In this document: positions 7,306 through 13,359 of the stretch, piece by piece
How positions within the stretch are numbered: position 1 is the first letter of the stretch
How the letters are laid out: each line of letters opens with the position of its first letter
From: Planctomycetota bacterium
GTDB lineage: Bacteria > Planctomycetota > UBA1135 > GCA-002686595
Assembly: GCA_027623615.1 (NCBI GenBank)
Contig: JAQBVH010000016.1
Span: forward strand, 1 to 14,496
Direction: 5' to 3'
DNA: 14,496 nt
Position numbers and translations under genes: made by a program
The notes under the pieces: model-generated
Databases searched by the model: none
The model's input: only the letters and a program-made list of their open reading frames with translations
What the model was told of the DNA's origin: nothing

Positions 7306-8531
7306 GCACCATCCAACACTGCCGCAGCTGCCGCGAGACCGAGCTGCGCACCGTGATCGACTTCGGTGACAGCCCCCTCGCCGACCGCCTGCTGCACGAA
7401 CACGAGCTGGAGGAGGACGACCTGTTCTTCCCCCTGCGGCTGGTCGTCTGCCCGGCCTGCGCCCTGGTGCAGATCACCGAGAACGTGCCGCCGGAGATCC
7501 TTTACTGCGGCGACTACCCCTACTACACGTCGATCTCGCCGGGCCTCGTCAAGCACTTCACGGACGCGGCCCACGCCATGCTGGAGCGCACGCCGCTTGC
7601 GCCGGGTGCGCTCGTGATCGAGGCCGCCTCGAACGACGGCTACCAGCTCAAGGTCTTCCGCGCGGCGGGCCTCGAGGTGCTCGGCGTCGACCCCGCGCCG
7701 GGCCCCGCGCAGGTCGCCAATGACGCGGGCATCGACACCCGCTGTGAGTTCTTCACGGCGGAGGTCGCGCAGCGGCTCGTGGCGCAGGGCAAGCGCGCCG
7801 ACCTGATCACGGGCAACAACGTGCTCAACTTGATCCAGGACCTGGACGACTTCTCCCGCGCCGTGGACCTGCTCTTGAAGCCCGGCGGAACCCTCTGCCT
7901 CGAGGTCCCCTGCTTCGTCGACACGATCGACCAGACCGCGTTCGACAACGTGTTCCACCAGAACACGACCTACTGGACGGCGACCTCCCTCGATCGCTAC
8001 TGGCGCAGCTCCGGCCTCTTCCTGAACCACGTCGAGCCCGCGCCGACCTTCGGCGGCTCCCTGCGCGTGTACTTCGAGCACGTGGAGGACCGCAGCGACG
8101 CGGTCCGGGACCTGCTCGCCGAGGAGCAACGCCGCGGCGTGCCGACCACGGCCTTCTACGAGGCCTTCGCGGGCCGCGTCGAGGACATCAAGACCAGCCT
8201 GCGCACCCAGATCGAGGGCCTGCACAAGCTGGGCAAGCGCCTGGTAGCGTACGGCGCAGCGGGCGGAATGGCCACGACCCTGCTGTCCTACCTGGGCCTC
8301 GATGGGAGCGACCTCGACTACGCCGTCGACATCAACCCACACAAGCACGGCCGCTACACCTCCGGCAGCCGACTCCAGATCCGTCCGGCCGAGGTCCTGT
8401 CCCAGGACCTGCCCGACGTGGCATTGCTCCTCGCCTGGAACTTCGCCGAGGAGGTCTTGAGCCAGCAGGACGACTACCGGGTGAAGGGCGGCCAGTTCCT
8501 GGTGCCGATCCCGGAGCCCCGGCTGGTGTGA
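7302..8531 (+). CDS. C-methyltransferase homologue with substituted catalytic residues (MT3)
   Basis: This 409-residue type B protein is collinear with MT2. Zinc ligands are C7/C10 and C50/C53, the SAM loop is EAASNDG at 107-113, FGGSLRVY is present, and the C-terminal domain has AYGAAGGMATTLL and AVDINPHKHG. Fold and cofactor site therefore look intact. The active site does not. At the same residue numbers where MT2 has H177 and Y218-H219-E220-H221, this protein has L177 and F218-H219-Q220-N221; only Y74 of the five catalytic positions remains. In TcaB9-type enzymes these residues carry out or assist deprotonation of the sugar carbon. It may be a non-catalytic partner of MT2, a sugar-binding protein, or an enzyme with altered chemistry. 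It is the last gene of the plus-strand operon. The start at 7302 rests on GGAGG and the GTGA overlap. Confidence 0.87.
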   Translation: MSTIQHCRSCRETELRTVIDFGDSPLADRLLHEHELEEDDLFFPLRLVVCPACALVQITENVPPEILYCGDYPYYTSISPGLVKHFTDAAHAMLERTPLAPGALVIEAASNDGYQLKVFRAAGLEVLGVDPAPGPAQVANDAGIDTRCEFFTAEVAQRLVAQGKRADLITGNNVLNLIQDLDDFSRAVDLLLKPGGTLCLEVPCFVDTIDQTAFDNVFHQNTTYWTATSLDRYWRSSGLFLNHVEPAPTFGGSLRVYFEHVEDRSDAVRDLLAEEQRRGVPTTAFYEAFAGRVEDIKTSLRTQIEGLHKLGKRLVAYGAAGGMATTLLSYLGLDGSDLDYAVDINPHKHGRYTSGSRLQIRPAEVLSQDLPDVALLLAWNFAEEVLSQQDDYRVKGGQFLVPIPEPRLV

Positions 8532-8537
8532 ACCCGA

Positions 8538-8575
8538 CGCGGCGTGCCCCCACCCTCGCCAGGAGGTGCGCCGCG
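8538..8575. terminator. Possible bulged hairpin between convergent genes
   Basis: CGCGGCG at 8538-8544 can pair with CGCCGCG at 8569-8575, and the inner CACC and GGTG can extend the stem past a bulge. It lies just after the MT3 stop and before the convergent parvulin operon. There is no T tract, so termination is only a guess. The rest of the 8532-8653 gap shows nothing recognisable. Confidence 0.3.
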
Positions 8576-8653
8576 AGAAGGACGCCGCCTACCGCGCATC
8601 CACAGGCCGCGCATGGACCGCGACCAGGGGCAAGGACCGCACGATCCACCCCG

Positions 8654-9121
8654 TTACCTCAGGCGCTTGATGATGTGCCAGCCGAACTTGCTCTTCACCG
8701 GGTCGTAGGCGCACACGCCGACCTGGCCGACGTCCAGTCGCCAGGCGACGTCGCCGAAGGAGGTCGCCATGCTCGCCCGGGCATAACCGCCGCTCCCGTC
8801 CGTGGACATGACGTAGGGGCCTCCACCTGGATCGTTCGAGAACTCCTTGCCGAGAGCTTCAAAGTCCTCGCCGGCCTGGATGCGCTCGGCCAGGCTCGCG
8901 ACGAGGACCTCGGCCTCCTCCCTCGACCGCGTCTGGCTGGACCTCTCGGCCCCCTGGAAGGCGATCAGGATGTGAGCCACCTGCACGGATTTGGCATCGT
9001 GCTCGTCGAGCGCGGCGGTCTTGGCGATGCCGGCGCGCAGGGCGGCGACGTCACCTTGTGCCGCAGGTTCCGGGGAACAACCGCAGAGGGCGAGCAAGAG
9101 CAAGGGGAGGAAGATATTCAT
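8654..9121 (-). CDS. Small parvulin-type peptidyl-prolyl isomerase lipoprotein 1
   Basis: This 155-residue protein has a short hydrophobic leader ending in a lipobox-like LCGC, with C15 as the probable lipidated residue, so it is likely anchored in the envelope. After a ~30-residue helix-prone linker comes a single parvulin (PpiC/rotamase) domain. It starts at HILIAF (H50) and ends at FGWHIIKRL (H149); both conserved His of the family are present, along with the helix AEVLVASLAERIQAGEDFEAL and the FGDVAWRLDVGQVG strand-turn. It lacks the large N-terminal chaperone domain of SurA or PrsA. It is the most downstream of three tandem paralogues and ends convergently with MT3. No Shine-Dalgarno sequence precedes the ATG; a dyad element abuts it instead. 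Substrates are unknown. Confidence 0.85.
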   Translation of the reverse strand: MNIFLPLLLLALCGCSPEPAAQGDVAALRAGIAKTAALDEHDAKSVQVAHILIAFQGAERSSQTRSREEAEVLVASLAERIQAGEDFEALGKEFSNDPGGGPYVMSTDGSGGYARASMATSFGDVAWRLDVGQVGVCAYDPVKSKFGWHIIKRLR

Positions 9122-9145
9122 GGCGCGCGCATCCTAGCGTCCGCC
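9122..9145 (-). promoter_or_regulatory. Dyad element abutting parvulin 1 start codon
   Basis: Read on the minus strand, arms GGCGGACGC and GCGCGCGCC flank TAGGAT and end exactly at the ATG. Seven of nine arm positions can pair. The other two parvulin genes have the same 9-6-9 geometry. TAGGAT resembles a -10 box but no -35 is visible. Confidence 0.45.
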
Positions 9146-9155
9146 GCTCGAGACC

Positions 9156-9668
9156 TCACTCGAGGCGCCTGATGATGTGCCAGCCGTACTTGCTCGCCTG
9201 CGGGTCGTACTGCGCCACGCCGACCTGGCCGACCTCGAGCCTCCAGCCGGTGTTCCCGAAGGCCGCCACCATGCTCCTACGGGAGAAGATGAGGTTCTCC
9301 CGGTCCGCGGGACCCTGCTGGACCATCGTGTAGATGCCGCCAGGTCCGTCGTCGGAGTGCCCGACCTTCAGTGTCGAGAAGTCCTCGCCGGCCTCGATCC
9401 TCGCGAGGAGGGAGGCGGCGAGCGCCTCCGCCTCCGCCCTGGTCCGGGTGGCGCTGGTCCCGGTCCCCGCGAAGGAGATCAGGATGTGCTCGACCTTGAC
9501 CCGTGGCGCGTCGTGCTCCACGCGGGCCTCCAGGCCTGCGACGGCGTGGCGCAGGGCCGTCAGGTCGTCCACGGCGGGCACGCCACGGTCCTCCGGGCCG
9601 GTCCCGTCAACGGCAGGTGCGGCGCAGGCGGAGAAGGCGAGGAGGAGCAGCGGGGCGATCATCTTCAT
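9156..9668 (-). CDS. Small parvulin-type peptidyl-prolyl isomerase lipoprotein 2
   Basis: This 170-residue paralogue of the flanking proteins has a hydrophobic leader with a probable lipid Cys at C15 (AFSAC), then a longer acidic/proline-containing linker of about 45 residues. The single parvulin domain runs from HILISF (H61) to YGWHIIRRL (H164), with the helix AEALAASLLARIEAGEDFSTL and the phrase DGPGGIYTM matching the siblings. Both domain His residues are kept. Its stop lies 34 bases before the start of parvulin 1. A small CTCGAG-loop-CTCGAG hairpin (9147-9164) overlaps its stop. No Shine-Dalgarno sequence is seen. The role is probably folding of exported proteins at the envelope; this is inferred from the family only. 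Confidence 0.85.
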   Translation of the reverse strand: MKMIAPLLLLAFSACAAPAVDGTGPEDRGVPAVDDLTALRHAVAGLEARVEHDAPRVKVEHILISFAGTGTSATRTRAEAEALAASLLARIEAGEDFSTLKVGHSDDGPGGIYTMVQQGPADRENLIFSRRSMVAAFGNTGWRLEVGQVGVAQYDPQASKYGWHIIRRLE

Positions 9669-9692
9669 GCTGGCCGCATCCTACCGCCCAGC
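9669..9692 (-). promoter_or_regulatory. Dyad element abutting parvulin 2 start codon
   Basis: Minus-strand arms GCTGGGCGG and GCGGCCAGC flank TAGGAT directly before the ATG. Seven of nine positions pair, and the outer arm bases differ from the sibling elements on both sides together, so pairing is kept. Confidence 0.45.
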
Positions 9693-9710
9693 GCGCCGGA
9701 TCTCGCCGAG

Positions 9711-10190
9711 TCAGCGCAAGCGCTGGATGATGTGCCAACCGTACGGACTCTGCGTCCGGTCGTAGGCACACACCCCGACCTCCCCGACCTCGAGCCGCCA
9801 GCCCACGTCGGCGAACCCCGGCGTCATCTGCTTGCGCGCGGTGCCGCTGCGCAGGTCGCCACCCGGCTTGCTCGGGTCGTGCATGCGGTAGGTCCCCGGC
9901 CCTGGATCGTCCGAGTACTCCACGCTCAACTCGGAGAGGGGCTCCCCGCCCGCGATGCGCGCTCGGAGGCTTGCCGTCAGCACCTCCGCCTCGCTCTGGA
10001 AGCGCGGCTGCCGGGACTGGTCCGCGCCCTGGAACGCGATCAGGATGTGCTGGACCTGGATCTCGCCGGTGTCGTGTTCCGGACGCGCCGCGACCTGCGT
10101 GACGTGCTCACGCAGGGCCAGGACCTCCGGCGCAGGCCCCTCGCTGCAGGCGCAGAGGACGAGGAGCGAGGCGGTCAACAGGCGCTGCAT
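9711..10190 (-). CDS. Small parvulin-type peptidyl-prolyl isomerase lipoprotein 3
   Basis: This 159-residue protein has a leader ending in LCAC with C15 as the probable lipidated Cys. A helix-prone linker (EVLALREHVTQVAAR) precedes one parvulin domain from HILIAF (H48) to YGWHIIQRL (H153). The helix AEVLTASLRARIAGGEPLSEL, the phrase DPGPGTYRM and FADVGWRLEVGEVG follow the same plan as parvulins 1 and 2. It is the first parvulin after the SDR gene (37-base gap), so it is probably co-transcribed with the sugar genes upstream. It has a perfect 9-base dyad instead of a Shine-Dalgarno site before the ATG. Why a polysaccharide operon carries three such isomerases is not evident. Confidence 0.85.
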   Translation of the reverse strand: MQRLLTASLLVLCACSEGPAPEVLALREHVTQVAARPEHDTGEIQVQHILIAFQGADQSRQPRFQSEAEVLTASLRARIAGGEPLSELSVEYSDDPGPGTYRMHDPSKPGGDLRSGTARKQMTPGFADVGWRLEVGEVGVCAYDRTQSPYGWHIIQRLR

Positions 10191-10214
10191 GGCGGGCGCA
10201 TTCTAGCGCCCGCC
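10191..10214 (-). promoter_or_regulatory. Perfect dyad element abutting parvulin 3 start codon
   Basis: Minus-strand arms GGCGGGCGC and GCGCCCGCC are perfect inverse complements around TAGAAT and end at the ATG. As RNA this would be a 9-bp stem with a 6-base loop next to AUG; as DNA it is an operator-like palindrome with a -10-like centre. Confidence 0.5.
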
Positions 10215-10227
10215 GGCGCCAGCAGCC

Positions 10228-11250
10228 TCAGGCCACCCAGCGCAGCGCCTCGTTCAGGCGCCCGTCGCCCTGGTGGCCGAGGATCGTCTTGATGCGCAGG
10301 TACTTCGAGGACAGGAACTCGTCCTTGGTGAGGCCGTGCTGCTGGTAGGCCGCGTAGAGCTCCTCGACGCCTTCGCGCACCGTCCACACCGGCTGGTAGT
10401 CGGGCAGGGTCGTCTCGAGCTTCTCGAAGTTGACCCGGTAGTTGCGCAGGTCCGGGCTCGCGCCCTCCGCGAACTCCAGGTGACAGTTCGGCACCACGTC
10501 GGCCACGATCTCGGCCACCTCGCGGACGCGGTAGTTCTCCGCGGTGCGGCCCACGTTGAAGGCCTGGTCGTGGACCAGCTCGCGGTCCGCGGCGAGCACC
10601 GCCTGGAAGGCGCGGCTGATGTCCTCGACGTGCACCAGCGGCCGCCACGGCGAGCCGTCCGACTTCATCAGCACCTCGCCGCTGGTGTAGGCGTAGGCGG
10701 TCAGGTTGTTGACCACCAGGTCGATGCGGATGGAGGGCGACAGGCCGTAGGCCGTCGCGTTGCGCATGTACGTCGGGCTGAAGCTCGCGTCGGCGAGCTT
10801 GGTCAGCTCCTGCTCGACCTCGATCTTGGTCGTACCGTAGGCCGTGACCGGGTTCATGTCCGCGGTCTCGGTCAACGGCGCGTCACCCGCGGCGCCGTAG
10901 AGGCTGCACGAGGAGCTGAAGAGGAAGCGGCCCACGCCGGCCTGCCTGGCCAGCTCCGCAAAGCGCACGGTCGCGTCCCGGTTGATCTGGTAGGTCAGCT
11001 GCGGGTCGAGGTCTCCCAGCGCATCGTTCGAGAGCGCCGCCAGGAAGACGACGCCGTCGAAGCCCTCCAGGTCGCTCGCCTGGATGTCGCGGATGTCCTT
11101 GCGGATCGCGGCCACGGGGGGCGCGTCGTTGAACTGACAGCCTTCGTAGTAGTAGGTGTCGAGCCCGCTGACCTCGTGCCCGCAGCGCTGCAGGAACGGG
11201 ACCATGACCTGACCGATGTATCCGTTGTGACCAGTGACGAGGAGCTTCAT
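10228..11250 (-). CDS. Extended SDR NAD-dependent nucleotide-sugar epimerase/dehydratase
   Basis: This 340-residue protein starts with the NAD-binding motif GHNGYIG (G7, G10, G13). It carries the SDR catalytic set: SSSCSLYG, and Y138-GTT-K142. The phrases RPLVHVEDISRAF and QAFNVGR are typical of extended SDRs acting on nucleotide sugars. The C-terminal GLTKDEFLSSKYLRIKTI is shared, as I recall, with oxidoreductases in capsule and O-antigen clusters. Reactions known in the family are 4,6-dehydration, 4-epimerisation and 4-keto reduction; sequence alone does not decide between them. A 4-keto product would be a plausible substrate for the C-methyltransferases. It starts 4 bases after the deacetylase stop, without a clear Shine-Dalgarno site, which indicates co-transcription. 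Confidence 0.87.
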   Translation of the reverse strand: MKLLVTGHNGYIGQVMVPFLQRCGHEVSGLDTYYYEGCQFNDAPPVAAIRKDIRDIQASDLEGFDGVVFLAALSNDALGDLDPQLTYQINRDATVRFAELARQAGVGRFLFSSSCSLYGAAGDAPLTETADMNPVTAYGTTKIEVEQELTKLADASFSPTYMRNATAYGLSPSIRIDLVVNNLTAYAYTSGEVLMKSDGSPWRPLVHVEDISRAFQAVLAADRELVHDQAFNVGRTAENYRVREVAEIVADVVPNCHLEFAEGASPDLRNYRVNFEKLETTLPDYQPVWTVREGVEELYAAYQQHGLTKDEFLSSKYLRIKTILGHQGDGRLNEALRWVA

Positions 11251-11254
11251 GGGG

Positions 11255-11911
11255 TCAAAGGCGCAGCTTGCGTCCGTGGAAGGCCTCCGCGTAGCGCGTC
11301 GGCGAGTTGCACTCGAGGCCGCGCAGCCGGAGGGTCGCGCGGAACGTTTCGGCGTCGAACCAGGGCTTGCCCGCCTGGCTGGGGAACAGCTCGGCGAGCG
11401 CCGAGCACTTGAAGGCGGCGACGTCCGCCGACAAGGGCACGAACACGTTCGGCTGCCCGAGGTCCGCGTCGTACTTGGGGATCTCGTACTCGAGCACGAG
11501 GTGATCCCGGAACGCGTTCCAGCTGAGCTCGGCCAGGGTGCGGTGGTCCTGGTGCTTGTCGCGCTGGTGGTGGGTCAGCACGAGGTCGGGCGCGAAGTCC
11601 TGACCGGCGGCGTGCAGGGCCTCCTTCACCGCGGTCCACTGACCGGGGAGGAAGTTCTCGCGGAAGTCGTGCAGCGTCAGCTCGACCTCGCGTGCGCCCT
11701 CGCTGAAGCGCGCCGCGCTGGCGTGTGCCTCCGCCCGGCGCTCCTCGCTCGCGGAGAACACGACCCAGCGCAGGTCGACCCCGCCCGGCCGCTCCTGCAG
11801 CAGCCGACGGATGGTGCCGCCCGCCCCGATCTCGATGTCGTCGGCGTGCGCGCCGAGACAGAGGATGCGCAGGGGCTGATCCGCGGGCAGGGAGAGGCTG
11901 AGATCCAGCAT
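11255..11911 (-). CDS. PIG-L/LmbE family deacetylase
   Basis: This 218-residue protein has the metal-binding motifs of PIG-L deacetylases: GAHADDIEIGAGG (H22, D24, D25) near the start and H120-QD-H123 in the THHQRDKHQDHR block. The usual AHPDD motif has Ala in place of Pro here, while the metal and catalytic residues remain. Family members are zinc enzymes that remove acetyl groups from N-acetylglucosaminyl compounds. In this setting the likely substrate is an N-acetylated sugar or nucleotide sugar of the same pathway, which is inference. It is the first gene of the minus-strand operon, divergent from MT4 across 82 bases. A TACAGG lies 9 bases before its ATG but is a poor -10 match, and no Shine-Dalgarno sequence is seen. 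Confidence 0.87.
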   Translation of the reverse strand: MLDLSLSLPADQPLRILCLGAHADDIEIGAGGTIRRLLQERPGGVDLRWVVFSASEERRAEAHASAARFSEGAREVELTLHDFRENFLPGQWTAVKEALHAAGQDFAPDLVLTHHQRDKHQDHRTLAELSWNAFRDHLVLEYEIPKYDADLGQPNVFVPLSADVAAFKCSALAELFPSQAGKPWFDAETFRATLRLRGLECNSPTRYAEAFHGRKLRL

Positions 11912-11993
11912 GGATGCACCCCTGTATCGGCCAACGCCCCCCTGGAACGGAGCCTAGGTTCGAGCCCGTGCGCCCGGTACGCTGCCGCCCAGC
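11912..11993. promoter_or_regulatory. Short divergent promoter region (deacetylase / MT4)
   Basis: These 82 bases lie between divergent starts and must hold signals for both genes. On the plus strand TACGCT (11978-11983) fits the loose -10 pattern TAnnnT ten bases before the GTG of MT4. There is no recognisable -35 or Shine-Dalgarno site on either side, so very short leaders are possible. Confidence 0.35.
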
Positions 11994-13196
11994 GTGAGTT
12001 TTCTTCCACCCCACGTCTCGTTCCCGGACGAGCCCGCGCTCCAAGCCTGTCCCGCCTGCGCCTCGGCCGCGGCGCGACGGGTCTACGCGGTGCGAGGCAT
12101 CCCGACCCATTCCTGCGTCCTGCTCGACGACCAGGAGGCCGCCCGGAGCTTCCACGCCGGGGACCTGGCCCTCGCCCACTGCCCCGACTGCGGCTTCCTG
12201 TTCAACGACGCCTTCGACCCGCGGCTGCTGGACTACTCCGAGGACTACGAGGAGACCCAGGGCTGCTCCGCGACCTTCAGCGCCTGGCTCGAGGGAGTGA
12301 TCGACCGCCTCGTCGAGCGCACGGACCTGGCCGGCGGCACCCTGGTCGAGGTCGGCTGTGGCCGCGGCGACTTCCTCGCGCAGACCTGTCGCAGCGCGAG
12401 CTGCGCCGGGGTCGGTATCGATCCGAGCGCGACGGCTGGTCGAGTCGACCATGCAGCAGGGCGCGGCCTGCGCTTTCTGCACGAACGCTACGGCGCCTCC
12501 CACGCGGACCTGCACGCAGACGTGTTGGCCTGTCGCCACACCCTCGAGCACCTGGCGCCCGTGGCCGAGGTCGCGGCCCTCTTCCACGGGGGCCTGGAGG
12601 AGCACGGCGGGCATCTGTTCGTCGAGGTTCCGGACACCAGGCGCATCCTCGAGGAGGGCGCGTTCTGGGACCTGTACTACGAGCACTGCTCCTACTTCAG
12701 CGCCGGGTCCCTCGGCCGCCTCTTCAAGCGCAGCGGCTTCGCGCTCGACGCGCTCGAGGTCGAGTACGGCGGGCAGTACCTGCAGTTGACCGCGCACCCT
12801 GGAGTCGGAGGAGCGGCCCCGCTCGACGACCTGGCGCACCTGGCCGCCGCGGTGAAGCGCTTCACCGAGACCTGCCGGGCGACCCTTGCGAGGTGGCACG
12901 GCGTGCTCGAGGAGGCGCGCTCCGCGAACCAGACGCTCGTGCTCTGGGGCTCGGGCAGCAAGGCGACCGGGTTCCTGACCACCCTCGGAGCCCAGGACAC
13001 CGTCCGCGCCGTGGTCGACATCAACCCTGCCAAGCACGGCCACTTCGTCGCCGGCACGGGTCATCGGATCGTCGCCCCCGGGTCGCTGACCGAGCTGCAG
13101 CCCGATCGGGTCGTGATCATGAACCCGGTCTATCGGGACGAGATCCAGGCCGACCTGGACCGGCTCGGGGGGTCCGCGCAGGTCGACGCGGTGTAG
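11994..13196 (+). CDS. Zinc-finger class I SAM-dependent C-methyltransferase, type A (MT4)
   Basis: This 400-residue protein is a close structural match to MT1. Zinc ligands are C19/C22 and C63/C66, the SAM loop is EVGCGRGDFL from 119, and the active-site block Y229-E230-H231 (YYEHCSYFS) and the His in HTLEHL are retained. The C-terminal domain has LWGSGSKATGFL and VVDINPAKHGH, ending with VIMNPVYRDEIQADL, paralleling VVMNPNYLDEIQTSL in MT1. It stands alone on the plus strand, opposite the deacetylase operon. Substrate is unknown; a nucleotide sugar of the same pathway is likely. The GTG start gives a leader about ten residues longer than in MT1, with no alternative in-frame ATG before the first zinc Cys. 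A structured tandem repeat begins at the base after its stop codon. Confidence 0.87.
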   Translation: MSFLPPHVSFPDEPALQACPACASAAARRVYAVRGIPTHSCVLLDDQEAARSFHAGDLALAHCPDCGFLFNDAFDPRLLDYSEDYEETQGCSATFSAWLEGVIDRLVERTDLAGGTLVEVGCGRGDFLAQTCRSASCAGVGIDPSATAGRVDHAAGRGLRFLHERYGASHADLHADVLACRHTLEHLAPVAEVAALFHGGLEEHGGHLFVEVPDTRRILEEGAFWDLYYEHCSYFSAGSLGRLFKRSGFALDALEVEYGGQYLQLTAHPGVGGAAPLDDLAHLAAAVKRFTETCRATLARWHGVLEEARSANQTLVLWGSGSKATGFLTTLGAQDTVRAVVDINPAKHGHFVAGTGHRIVAPGSLTELQPDRVVIMNPVYRDEIQADLDRLGGSAQVDAV

Positions 13197-13329
13197 GCGA
13201 CCCCGTTGGGGCCGCCTACGCCTCCTCCGGAGGCGTGTGTGTCTCTTGGCGCCACACCTCTCCTGAGCGACCCCGTTGGGGCCGCTACCCCTCCTCCGGA
13301 GGCGTGTGTGTCTCTTGGCGCCACACCTC
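13197..13329. repeat. Two tandem copies of a structured ~64-base repeat
   Basis: Copy 1 is 13197-13260 and copy 2 is 13267-13329, a 70-base period. They differ only around one small stretch (GCCTACGCC versus GCTACCCC). Each copy contains several dyads: CCCC-GTT-GGGG, CCTCCGGAGG and TGGCGCCA, plus GTGTG that can pair with CACAC. It sits between convergent genes, directly against the MT4 stop. It could be a REP-like dispersed element or a bidirectional terminator. No convincing coding potential. Confidence 0.85.
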
Positions 13330-13338
13330 ACGGTGTGG
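13321..13338. terminator. Perfect 7-bp hairpin between convergent genes
   Basis: CCACACC (13321-13327) and GGTGTGG (13332-13338) are perfect inverse complements around the loop TCAC, at the end of repeat copy 2. It lies 21 bases beyond the stop of the minus-strand P-loop gene. No T tract follows on either strand, so it is a stem-loop of unproven function. Confidence 0.4.
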
Positions 13339-13359
13339 CAGCCCCGCGGTCCAGGTGGC

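Noticed and set aside
9122..9145. Reading TAGGAT/TAGAAT as ordinary sigma-70 promoters
   Set aside because: No -35-like hexamer is found 16-19 bases upstream of any of the three, so a standard promoter is not supported; the element is reported as a dyad of unknown function.
11247..13331. 694-codon minus-strand and 709-codon plus-strand frames over the deacetylase, MT4 and repeats
   Set aside because: They overlap two well-supported genes in other frames and contain only Arg/Gly/Pro-rich shadow sequence.
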